Assembly: GCA_013388925.1 (NCBI GenBank)
Contig: JACAEJ010000059.1
Location: forward strand, 1-42,297
Origin: Nitrososphaerales archaeon
GTDB lineage: Archaea; Thermoproteota; Nitrososphaeria; Nitrososphaerales; JACAEJ01
Direction of reading: 5' to 3'
DNA: 42,297 bases
The notes beneath the pieces are model-generated. The model was not told where the DNA came from. It ran no database searches and was given only the letters and a program-made list of their open reading frames with translations. Shown here piece by piece: positions 19,086 to 27,333 of the stretch. How positions within the stretch are numbered: position 1 is the first letter of the stretch; the number at the start of each line of letters is the position of its first letter. The translations under genes were made by a program, and so were the position numbers.

Positions 19086-19349
19086 TTAAGGTGTAGAAAA
19101 TCTACTTGGTCCTTTTAGTCCGGCGCAGTGCACCTCTCCCTTGACCCTCCCCATAAAGGATTCACAGGCAAAGCACTCTAGGAAGGGTACCTCACTCTCC
19201 ACTACGGGGCACTGCACAGATTCGTGCTTCATTCTACTCACCATCTTGCCGCTCACCACACCCTTCAGACTTGCCGTAACCTCCTTCGGTATACTGAAAG
19301 CCTTCTCCCTCCCTATAATCTTCACAAAATACTTTGTCTGGTTAGTCAT
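19086..19349 (-). CDS. small Cys-containing hypothetical protein (87 aa)
   Basis: ORF with CPVVESEVPFLECFACESFMGRVKGEVHC; TATA-like element upstream. Confidence 0.65.
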   Translation of the reverse strand: MTNQTKYFVKIIGREKAFSIPKEVTASLKGVVSGKMVSRMKHESVQCPVVESEVPFLECFACESFMGRVKGEVHCAGLKGPSRFSTP

Positions 19350-19733
19350 TGTGTAATCTTTATGTAAGGTGCTATATTTGAATATAAACCAAATGGTTAA
19401 CTTAATCTGGACTTGAACTTATACCATTTTGATCTTTTGCACCTTATGAATATCCTTACGGGAATTTCTGTATATTCATTCTTGGAGTATTTTTCCTTGG
19501 CTTTTTCGAAGGCGAATTTTTACTCACTCACCATACGCATAATCATGAACACTTTTTTTAAGATACTATTTTTATGTCGTCTACATTTTTTACGTCCAAG
19601 CTGGTGAGTCCTCTATAAGTTATAATACCACACCTTTCCTTGAAGGCTTGAATGAATTTGTCTAGACTTGGGATCATCCAAATTTTCACCACCTAGCATA
19701 GTATAACTTTTATACATTCTTGGTTTACAAATA

Positions 19734-21005
19734 ATGAAGATCATGAGCTCTTCTGTCGAAAACTTGAAGGTGATAATCCCCGTTGGAGGTGAGGCTAAGA
19801 GATTGAAACCTCTGACTGCTGAGGTATCAAAGGCCGTTGTGAGACTTTGCTTAAGGCCGATAGTCGAGATCGCCATGGCTACGCTGGCAAAGCAAGGAGT
19901 CAGAACTTTCATCTTCGGTGTCAAGGGGTATGTGAATTATAAGAGCCTTCATGACTACTTCAAGGAGGGAGTAGGCATTTCAGCCAGGTATGGAATAAGC
20001 CCTCGGATACACATAAAATACATGCCCAGAATAGAAGATGTTGGAAATGCTGACTCGGTAAGAATCATGATGAATTACTACGATATTGAAGACAATATCG
20101 TTGGCGTTCAGGGCGACAATATCTTTGATATAGACCTTGCAGATTTTGTCAGGTTCCACGAAAAGAAGGAGGCGTTGATGACGATAGGTCTGACTTCTGT
20201 CGAAAATGTCGAGGATTATGGCATTGCAGCCCTCGATAGGGACTTCAGGATAAATCGCTTTGTTGAGAAGCCCAAGAGAGAGTATGCCCCTTCTAACCTC
20301 GCAAACTCTGGAATATACATGATGAGTCCAAAGATCAGAGAAGTCTTCAAACTGGATGAAGTGAGGAGGATGGTGGAAGAAAAGAAGAGGCTCGACTTTG
20401 GGATGGACTTGATACCCTTTCTGATAGACTCTGGATACCTTGTCTATGGTTACGTCCTTAAAGGCGAATGGTACGATGTTGGAACTCCGAAGAGGTACTT
20501 GGATGCCATGATACAGATACTCAGAACAGGGGGTAGGGGGCTGAACTTCCAGGGCAGGCTATCCATAGATGGGCAGGTCTGGATTCAAGGTGAGAGCCCT
20601 GAGTCTGTCTTAAGGAGAACTGGAATCATAAAGAAGATGAAGGAGGGTAAGATCACTTTCGAGGGTACCGTACTCATAGGCAGGCATTGCTCCATAGGGG
20701 ATGGTGTCAGGATAAAGGACTCCTGCATAGACAACTTTGCAATAGTCGAGGAAGGGGCGGTTATAGAGAAGTCCGCAGTGATGGATAGATCGATTGTAGG
20801 CAGAAACGCCGAGATCAGGGACAGCATAGTTGGAAGGCATGTGATGATAAGCTCATCGCTAGAGCATCCTACCTTAGTAAGTGGGGTCAGCGTAATCGGT
20901 GACGATGTATCCATAGGTGAAGGGTGTGAGATAATAGCCACAAAGGTATACCCCCACAAGACCATACCCGCCATGAGGAGGATGGTTAACGAGGTTCTAG
21001 AGTAG
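19734..21005 (+). CDS. sugar-phosphate nucleotidyltransferase with left-handed beta-helix C-terminus
   Basis: IPVGGEAKRLKPLTAEVSKAVVRLCLRPIVEIAM; hexapeptide-like repeats in the C-terminal half. Confidence 0.92.
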   Translation: MKIMSSSVENLKVIIPVGGEAKRLKPLTAEVSKAVVRLCLRPIVEIAMATLAKQGVRTFIFGVKGYVNYKSLHDYFKEGVGISARYGISPRIHIKYMPRIEDVGNADSVRIMMNYYDIEDNIVGVQGDNIFDIDLADFVRFHEKKEALMTIGLTSVENVEDYGIAALDRDFRINRFVEKPKREYAPSNLANSGIYMMSPKIREVFKLDEVRRMVEEKKRLDFGMDLIPFLIDSGYLVYGYVLKGEWYDVGTPKRYLDAMIQILRTGGRGLNFQGRLSIDGQVWIQGESPESVLRRTGIIKKMKEGKITFEGTVLIGRHCSIGDGVRIKDSCIDNFAIVEEGAVIEKSAVMDRSIVGRNAEIRDSIVGRHVMISSSLEHPTLVSGVSVIGDDVSIGEGCEIIATKVYPHKTIPAMRRMVNEVLE

Positions 21006-21033
21006 TCTGACTTCGCCAAAACAGCACTGAGGT

Positions 21034-21513
21034 TTGCGAAAAGTGAAGACTATGATTAGAAGGGGCATCAGGTTAAAGCCCATAGGCTACGTAAAGACGG
21101 ACGCAGATGAAGACAGGATAAGAGAGGACAGGAAGGGTGTGGTATCAGAGATCGTCTTGTCAGAGGGATTGTCCGAGGCATTAGATGACATAGAGGAGTT
21201 CTCACATTTATTCATCTTGTTTTATATGCACAAGGCTGTTTCTAAGTTATTGAGCCTAAAAGTCCATCCGAGGGGTAGACAAGATCTGCCTTTGGTGGGC
21301 TTGTTCGCAACAAGGTCTCCCTACAGACCAAATCCTATCGGCCTAACTCTGGTCGAATTGATGGAAAGGAAGGGGAACGTGATAAGGGTAAGAGGCCTTG
21401 ATGCAATAGACGGAACCCCCATCATGGATATAAAGCCTTACGACCCCCTTGACATGGCGTTAGAAGCTAAAACACCAGGATGGTGGAAAAGGCTCCACCA
21501 AAGTTTTCCTTAG
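21034..21513 (+). CDS. tRNA m6t6A37 methyltransferase TrmO/YaeB family
   Basis: LKPIGYVKT...FSHLFILFYMHK...GLFATRSPYRPNPIGLTLVEL...DAIDGTPIMDIKPYDP. Confidence 0.92.
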   Translation: MRKVKTMIRRGIRLKPIGYVKTDADEDRIREDRKGVVSEIVLSEGLSEALDDIEEFSHLFILFYMHKAVSKLLSLKVHPRGRQDLPLVGLFATRSPYRPNPIGLTLVELMERKGNVIRVRGLDAIDGTPIMDIKPYDPLDMALEAKTPGWWKRLHQSFP

Positions 21514-21517
21514 CGAA

Positions 21518-21991
21518 TTAGATGAGCTTGAAGTCCTCCTTGACGGTGGTCAAGACCATATGGGTATTAGTCCTTTCTACAAAGGCTATCCCTAAAAGTG
21601 ACTTGGTGAATCCGCTCAGCTCCTCCCTACTGCGAAACTTTCCTATAACTATGGCGTCTGTCAGGCCAGTCACATCATATACGGCACACACGTTTGGCAA
21701 CTTTGCCACTTCTTTCTCCATCTCAAGGAGCTTGCCCTTAGATACAGTTATCTCTGTGATGGCCGTAAGCTCGTAGCCAAGCTTTTCATGGTCCAATACG
21801 ACCGAGTACCCCTTTATTAGACCATCCCTTTCCATCTTCTTGGTTCTGGAGAGCACAGTTCCTACGGCTACTCCTACCTTCCTAGCCACCTCTCTAAAGG
21901 ATTGCCTTGCGTCTTTCAGATATTCGAATAGGATCTTCTTGTCAATTTTATCTATGGTCAAAAGAGACCAGCCTCTGGTCACTTGATTCAA
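21518..21991 (-). CDS. Lrp/AsnC family transcriptional regulator
   Basis: IDKIDKKILFEYLKDARQSFREVARKVGVAVGTVLSRTKKMERDGLIKGYSVVLD. Confidence 0.94.
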   Translation of the reverse strand: MNQVTRGWSLLTIDKIDKKILFEYLKDARQSFREVARKVGVAVGTVLSRTKKMERDGLIKGYSVVLDHEKLGYELTAITEITVSKGKLLEMEKEVAKLPNVCAVYDVTGLTDAIVIGKFRSREELSGFTKSLLGIAFVERTNTHMVLTTVKEDFKLI

Positions 21992-22067
21992 CTGGGTGTA
22001 TATAAATTACACAAATTCGCAATAGACTGGAAAGGGATTATAAGGATCTAAGAGGTCTTTTTCTCTT

Positions 22068-22973
22068 ATGAGCGCTGCGCATACCGCCGAACACGTATTC
22101 ATAGGAAGTTTGAAGAAGTTAATACCAGACATAGAGGTAAGGAAGGTGGAGACTATGGGAGAAGAGGGTAGCACATTTGTAATATGCAAGTATCTGGACT
22201 GGCAGACCATACTTGAAGCTGAGAAGATGACCAATAGGGTAATAGATAATGCCCTGGCGATAAGGGAACACTTCTTCGATTCCTTAGAAGGTGCTAGGAG
22301 AGCCTTCCCAACTCTAAGGGCCTACGATGAGAGAATCTCTGGAAGGATAAGAGTCATAGAGATAGATGGCTACGACTATACGGCTTGTAGCGCAGAGCAC
22401 GTTGACAACACAATGAACTGCTCCTTCTTCATGGTTACAAGGATCGCAAAGGCTGGAAAGAATCTTTTCGAAATAGGATTCTGTGTAGGAGAGAAGGCAA
22501 AGATCAGGGCTCTTGAGATTGCAAAGATATGCATGGAAGTCAGCGATATAGTAGGAGCGACGCTAGGTACTCTCAAGAGCACGGTCCAGAATATCCGGGA
22601 CGATTATCTCAATTTGAGAAGGAAGCTCGCTTTCTTGAGCGAAAGGGAGGCGGAAGGTGTGCCATTCAAAGAGAAGTATGGCATCAAAGTCTACTCTAAG
22701 GTCTTCGAAGGGCTAGACAACAAGAAGTTGATGGAGAGGGCTGGGGAGCTGACAAGGAACAAGAAGAGCGTCGCCATCCTCGCCAACAAGGAGGGGAAGG
22801 CTTTCTTGATACTGTGCAGAAGCTCAGATTTGAGCTTAGATTGCAACTCTCTTCTTAAAGAGGCTTTTGTGAAATTCGATGGCAAAGGGGGAGGCAAGCC
22901 GGAGTTTGCATCTGGTGTAATAGACCTGAATAGGGTTGAAGACGCCTTGGATTTTATCGAAGGTAAGATATAA
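22068..22973 (+). CDS. AlaX-like alanyl-tRNA editing domain protein with C-terminal DHHA1
   Basis: HTAEH and CSAEH zinc ligands (HxxxH...CxxxH); C-terminal GKGGGKPEFASGVI typical of DHHA1; no aminoacylation domain. Confidence 0.87.
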   Translation: MSAAHTAEHVFIGSLKKLIPDIEVRKVETMGEEGSTFVICKYLDWQTILEAEKMTNRVIDNALAIREHFFDSLEGARRAFPTLRAYDERISGRIRVIEIDGYDYTACSAEHVDNTMNCSFFMVTRIAKAGKNLFEIGFCVGEKAKIRALEIAKICMEVSDIVGATLGTLKSTVQNIRDDYLNLRRKLAFLSEREAEGVPFKEKYGIKVYSKVFEGLDNKKLMERAGELTRNKKSVAILANKEGKAFLILCRSSDLSLDCNSLLKEAFVKFDGKGGGKPEFASGVIDLNRVEDALDFIEGKI

Positions 22974-22979
22974 GTTGGT

Positions 22980-23408
22980 TCAAGGTTTGAATTCATCGTT
23001 CCACTTTTTGCAGATGTAGTAACTTATCCTCCAAAAGCCTACGGAAGGGGGCTTCTGGGGTATGTCGAAGATATTCCTCATGTATACGTAGAGGGTTCTC
23101 TTGCTCCTGTCATCCCATACAGGGGCGTTCCTCTGGAGGAAACCAAGGTCTAACAAATTTCTGAGAACCGTCAGATAAAAATTCCTTCTGCTGTACTTAA
23201 ATGGGACACCTTTGTTAGATAATCTTCCACCTTCAAGATCATCCGCAAATTCGCTTACGGCATTCTTTGTTGCTTGCCCCCCCCTCTCCTTAAGCCAATC
23301 TATGAACAATCTCGCAGCTATCTTGGTCTTCTTGTTTGGGAAGATAATCTCCAATACATCCTTTGTTGACAGAGCCTTCTCTTCGGAAAGATCCAGCCTC
23401 ATAGTCAC
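22980..23408 (-). CDS. conserved hypothetical protein, probable winged-helix fold (142 aa)
   Basis: ORF just downstream of lysC on the same strand (12-bp gap); helical pattern consistent with wHTH. Confidence 0.65.
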   Translation of the reverse strand: MTMRLDLSEEKALSTKDVLEIIFPNKKTKIAARLFIDWLKERGGQATKNAVSEFADDLEGGRLSNKGVPFKYSRRNFYLTVLRNLLDLGFLQRNAPVWDDRSKRTLYVYMRNIFDIPQKPPSVGFWRISYYICKKWNDEFKP

Positions 23409-23420
23409 TACTCACAAAGT

Positions 23421-24824
23421 CTAACCGTCAAGACCGAACTCTTCATGAATGGCCCTAACTGCATCCTCACCGTCCTCCTCTCTAACAGCGAAAGAAATGT
23501 TCACTTCGGAAGAGCCCTGAGATATCATCACAATGTTTATCCCCTTTTTCGCGACGGCTCCAAAGACCCTAGTAGCGACCCCTGGAGTGCCTTTCATGCC
23601 CGCTCCTACTATCGCTACTATGCTCGCCCTCTCCTCAGATGTGATTTCACGCACGATACCCTGACCGAGCATCGCTATCTCCAGAGCACTTATGGCCTTT
23701 CCCAGTTGGTTTCTCTTTATGATAAAGGATATATTTGCTTCAGAGGCACTCTGGGATATCATGAGCACATTCACGTTGTTCCTGCCCAGAACTTCAAAGA
23801 CCTTCGCTGCGGTGCCAGGCGCTCCCACCATACCTGCCCCACTGACGTTTATCAAAGAAACGCTCTTTATGAGGCTTACCGCCTTCACGACCTCTCCCGC
23901 CTTAATCTTCTGCTTGTTTACTATGAGGGTTCCTAGGTTAGTCGGATTGAAGGTATTCCTTATCCTTACAGGTATGCCCTCTTCCATGGCAGGCTCCAAG
24001 GCTCTGGGGTGAAGGCCCTTCGCACCAAAGACGGCCATCTCTATGGCTTCTTGAAAGGATAGCTCTGGTATAGTCTTAGCCGATGGCACTATTTTGGGGT
24101 CCGTGGTCATCATCCCATCCACATCTGTCCATATCCAGACCTCGTCAACACCCAAAGAAGCTCCTATTATGGTTGCAGAATAGTCTGATCCTCCCCTCCC
24201 TAGAGTGGTAATAAAACCCTCCTGAGTGACAGCTATGTACCCAGTTACCACAGGGATCGCTCCCTTATCGAGCATGGGCTCCAGCCTCTGCCTTACTTGG
24301 TACTTCGTCAGGCTCATTAATGGCCTAGCCTCTCCATAGTTGGCATCTGTCACTATCCCTACATCCTTCCCTGAGAAATGATCAGCCTCCAATCCTATAT
24401 CACGAAGGGAATAGCAAAGGATAGGGGTTGAGAGTCTCTCGCCAAAGGATAGGACATAGTCCAAGGACTTCGGTGTAAGCTCACCTAAGTAAGCGATTCC
24501 CGTAAAGACCTTTTCCAGCTCTTCGATAGTATTTTTAACAAAACTCATAACCTCCTCCTTCAATAACTGGTTCTTGATGGCCTTGCTAACAGCATCTACG
24601 TGCCTTTTTTTTGTCTGGTGGATAAAGTCATGAATATACTCTATGTTCCCTCTTTTAGCCTCATCGGAGGCTTTTAGCAAATCGTCAGTGACCCCTACCA
24701 ATGCTGATGCGATTATGGCAACCTTGTCTCCTTGATTTACTTGCTCATGGACGATCTTGGCAACTCTCTTTATGCGGTCGCCATCTCCTACCGAGGAACC
24801 TCCAAACTTCATGACAAGCTTCAT
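23421..24824 (-). CDS. lysC: aspartate kinase
   Basis: KLVMKFGGSSVGDGDRIKRVA; ITTLGRGGSDYSATIIG; two ACT domains. Confidence 0.97.
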   Translation of the reverse strand: MKLVMKFGGSSVGDGDRIKRVAKIVHEQVNQGDKVAIIASALVGVTDDLLKASDEAKRGNIEYIHDFIHQTKKRHVDAVSKAIKNQLLKEEVMSFVKNTIEELEKVFTGIAYLGELTPKSLDYVLSFGERLSTPILCYSLRDIGLEADHFSGKDVGIVTDANYGEARPLMSLTKYQVRQRLEPMLDKGAIPVVTGYIAVTQEGFITTLGRGGSDYSATIIGASLGVDEVWIWTDVDGMMTTDPKIVPSAKTIPELSFQEAIEMAVFGAKGLHPRALEPAMEEGIPVRIRNTFNPTNLGTLIVNKQKIKAGEVVKAVSLIKSVSLINVSGAGMVGAPGTAAKVFEVLGRNNVNVLMISQSASEANISFIIKRNQLGKAISALEIAMLGQGIVREITSEERASIVAIVGAGMKGTPGVATRVFGAVAKKGINIVMISQGSSEVNISFAVREEDGEDAVRAIHEEFGLDG

Positions 24825-24898
24825 ATTATCCCCACTATTTGTTCAATCTGGGTAATAAATTGAAGTTTATTTGTAGGAATCAGTGTATAAATACTTTA

Positions 24899-24915
24899 AT
24901 CTACTGTGAGTAGAT
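24899..24915 (+). promoter_or_regulatory. palindrome ATCTACT-GTG-AGTAGAT between TATA box and start of cytochrome b5-like gene
   Basis: Perfect 7-bp arms directly downstream of gtataaatac. Confidence 0.5.
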
Positions 24916-24929
24916 GAGTGAGATAAAGA

Positions 24930-25163
24930 ATGAAGGTCTTTACAAAAGAGGAGTTGAATGAGTATAACAGTGTAGGAAGGCCGGCATACGTAGCCTACAA
25001 GGGCAAGGTCTACGATATCTCAGAAAGTCTTCTTTGGGAAGGAGGCAATCATCAAGGCGAACACTTTGCGGGAAGAGATCTGACCGATGAAATGGAAAAA
25101 GCCCCTCATGAAGCAGATGTGTTAAAAAGAATCCCCATTGTAGGAGAACTCAAAGAAGAGTAG
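24930..25163 (+). CDS. cytochrome b5-like heme-binding domain protein (77 aa)
   Basis: FTKEELNEYNS..RPAYVAYKGKVYDISESLLWEGGNHQGEHFAGRDLTDEMEKAPHEADVL. Confidence 0.9.
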   Translation: MKVFTKEELNEYNSVGRPAYVAYKGKVYDISESLLWEGGNHQGEHFAGRDLTDEMEKAPHEADVLKRIPIVGELKEE

Positions 25164-25204
25164 TGCTTGGGTTAAAGTCAAGATCTCCCAATATTGAGTG
25201 AAGC

Positions 25205-26230
25205 TTATATTCTGAATTTTGCCGACAAGTTCGTCTTTATGTCTATCAAGTCTCTAAATATGGCGCTAGCGGTCTCCATGCCACCAGCGCCACGGCCTAT
25301 TATAGTCTCTTCACCAGCAAACTCAGAGACAAAGGTAACAGCGTTGAGGCCTCCAGGGACGCACAAAGGATCTCTTTTGGAGATCCCTCTGGGCTTGACC
25401 TCTAACCCTTCGTCTATAGACCCTATGAGCTTTATAGTATTATCTTTCTTAGCATAATTCATCAAATCCCTAAGGGTTATGTGGCGTATACCCGCGATCT
25501 TAACATCCTTAAGAGTTACTTTCTTCCCCATTATCCAGTTTGCCATTATGACCAGTTTGCAGGCTGTATCGAAGCCATCTATATCTAAAGACGGGTCCTT
25601 CTCTGCGTATCCAAGTTCTTGGGCCATCCTAAGAGCACTCTCAAATTCGATACCCTTCTCGCTCATCTCCGTCAGGATGTAGTTCGTAGTCCCGTTCAAT
25701 ATCCCCTTTATGGATAAAATTCTGTCGCCTATCAGGCACTTTCTCCCAAGATCAAGGATTGGAGTCCCTCCCCCTACAGTGCCACTGAACCTCAAATGTA
25801 CTCCGTTGTGGTCGGCAAGATCCGTGAGGGCAGGAAGGGCCAGAGCCAGAGGACCCTTATTCGTTGTAATAATGTGCTTTCCAGTCTTCATGCCTTTCTT
25901 TATATGAGTCAAACCCGGCTCTCCATCCTTGATATTTGTCGGAGTTGCTTCTATCAATATCTCTGCCTCAATCTTCTCTATGACTTCATTTGCCGACAGA
26001 TAGGGAGAGCCATCGTTAGGGTCTTTGGATACGCTCCCCATTTCTTTTTTGATCTTTAGTATCCTATCTACATCAAGCCCCCTCCCATTGACAGCAGCCC
26101 CTCCCCTGTCGACTATAGCAACTATTCTTGGGCGCAGACCATACTTTGAAGCGAACTCGTTATGTCTGAAGACGAGCAACTTGAGGAAGCTCTGACCAAC
26201 CACGCCAAAGCCCACTAGAATTATCCTCAT
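25205..26230 (-). CDS. hom: homoserine dehydrogenase
   Basis: NAD-binding VGFGVVGQSFL; TTNKGPLALALPAL; SIKGILNGTTNYILTEM; DPSLDIDGFDTACKLVIMAN. Confidence 0.95.
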   Translation of the reverse strand: MRIILVGFGVVGQSFLKLLVFRHNEFASKYGLRPRIVAIVDRGGAAVNGRGLDVDRILKIKKEMGSVSKDPNDGSPYLSANEVIEKIEAEILIEATPTNIKDGEPGLTHIKKGMKTGKHIITTNKGPLALALPALTDLADHNGVHLRFSGTVGGGTPILDLGRKCLIGDRILSIKGILNGTTNYILTEMSEKGIEFESALRMAQELGYAEKDPSLDIDGFDTACKLVIMANWIMGKKVTLKDVKIAGIRHITLRDLMNYAKKDNTIKLIGSIDEGLEVKPRGISKRDPLCVPGGLNAVTFVSEFAGEETIIGRGAGGMETASAIFRDLIDIKTNLSAKFRI

Positions 26231-26290
26231 CTTGATTGCGCTTCCGTACAGATGATGTTGTAAACTGACCTTCTTTTAACCCCATATGGT

Positions 26291-26548
26291 TCAGTATGAT
26301 AAATCTTGGTGCCATGATGACATATTATGGTGTTTCTTGCAAACCCTTATGGCATCATAGTAATAGCTGTAGCGCCCTTTCATTTGGACTCTATTGTAGT
26401 ACATGTCATTGATGCAGATGATCGCACCACAGACATGGCATCTCTCCCACGTCGTGCCTCTATCCTTTACTAACAGAAGTCTACCACAATCACTGCATTT
26501 TACCTTCCCTCCGGGTAGAATCTCCTTTGGCGCCAATGCCATACACAA
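26291..26548 (-). CDS. small zinc-ribbon-like protein (85 aa)
   Basis: CSDCG...CHVCGAIIC...CKKHH. Confidence 0.72.
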   Translation of the reverse strand: MCMALAPKEILPGGKVKCSDCGRLLLVKDRGTTWERCHVCGAIICINDMYYNRVQMKGRYSYYYDAIRVCKKHHNMSSWHQDLSY

Positions 26549-26557
26549 TCACTCCAT

Positions 26558-26947
26558 CTAAATATCCAGAGGGGCTTTTGCTATTGCAGAGGTTAAATCG
26601 GCACTAGTTATTATGCCGATCAGCTTTTCATCTTTCATTATGGGAAGCCTCCTTATCTTCAATTTAGCCATTATCCTTGCTGCTTCCTTTAGGTCGAAGT
26701 CTGGACCAATTACAGTCAAAGGTGTAGACATGTAGTCCTTGACCTTTATGTTTTCAAGCTTGAGTTTCTTGTTAATTATCTTTGATAGCAGATCCCTCTC
26801 CGTGAATATTCCTATGGGATTGCCCTGCCTCGTGACTATGAGGCTACCCACGCGCTTCTCCCCCATGACTCCACACGCCTCTTCTACACTCTCTCCTTCA
26901 TCTATGGTTTGAACTTTCTTGATCATTATATCCTTCACTTTTACCAA
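26558..26947 (-). CDS. tandem CBS domain protein
   Basis: VKDIMIKKVQTIDEGESVEEACGVMGEKRVGSLIVT..GIFTERDLLSKI and second CBS repeat. Confidence 0.95.
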   Translation of the reverse strand: MVKVKDIMIKKVQTIDEGESVEEACGVMGEKRVGSLIVTRQGNPIGIFTERDLLSKIINKKLKLENIKVKDYMSTPLTVIGPDFDLKEAARIMAKLKIRRLPIMKDEKLIGIITSADLTSAIAKAPLDI

Positions 26948-27034
26948 TATGACTCGCCCGATAGAACAAAGATGAGTACAATATAAATGCTATTTGGTTA
27001 CGGCTCTTCTTCTTTGCTATATAGCCCAGAATCT

Positions 27035-27262
27035 TTATGTTCTTTTCCAAAGCTTCTGGAAGTATTGAAAGTAGAGCCTGAGCTCTTCGTCGAGCTTGGT
27101 ACACCTTATCGGTGAATGGAAGCAAGAAGTGCCCGTGAGCACTACATTGCGCATCTCTCCCAGATATTCCAATGTTCTCGCCACCAAGTCCAATCCATCT
27201 CTGGGATTCATAGCCCTGATTCTTTCCAGCTTCTCGAGATAGAATTCCCTTGCTCCCTTCAA
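27035..27262 (-). CDS. hypothetical protein (75 aa)
   Basis: ORF with plausible helical composition; divergent from lhr. Confidence 0.5.
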   Translation of the reverse strand: MKGAREFYLEKLERIRAMNPRDGLDLVARTLEYLGEMRNVVLTGTSCFHSPIRCTKLDEELRLYFQYFQKLWKRT

Positions 27263-27333
27263 GGATTCAGATCAACCCTTTTATCCATGGCGGCCCACTT
27301 TTTATTCTATACGACTTAAAGGCTTGAGAAGTT

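Noticed and set aside
20585-21019. 144-aa minus-strand ORF opposite the nucleotidyltransferase
   Set aside because: Shadow ORF; Ser/Thr/Pro-rich reverse reading of hexapeptide repeats.
23445-23936. 163-aa plus-strand ORF opposite lysC
   Set aside because: Antisense to a strong aspartate kinase CDS; shadow ORF.
26898-27125. 75-aa minus-strand ORF overlapping the CBS gene
   Set aside because: Out of frame overlap with the CBS CDS and the 27035-27262 ORF; no motif.
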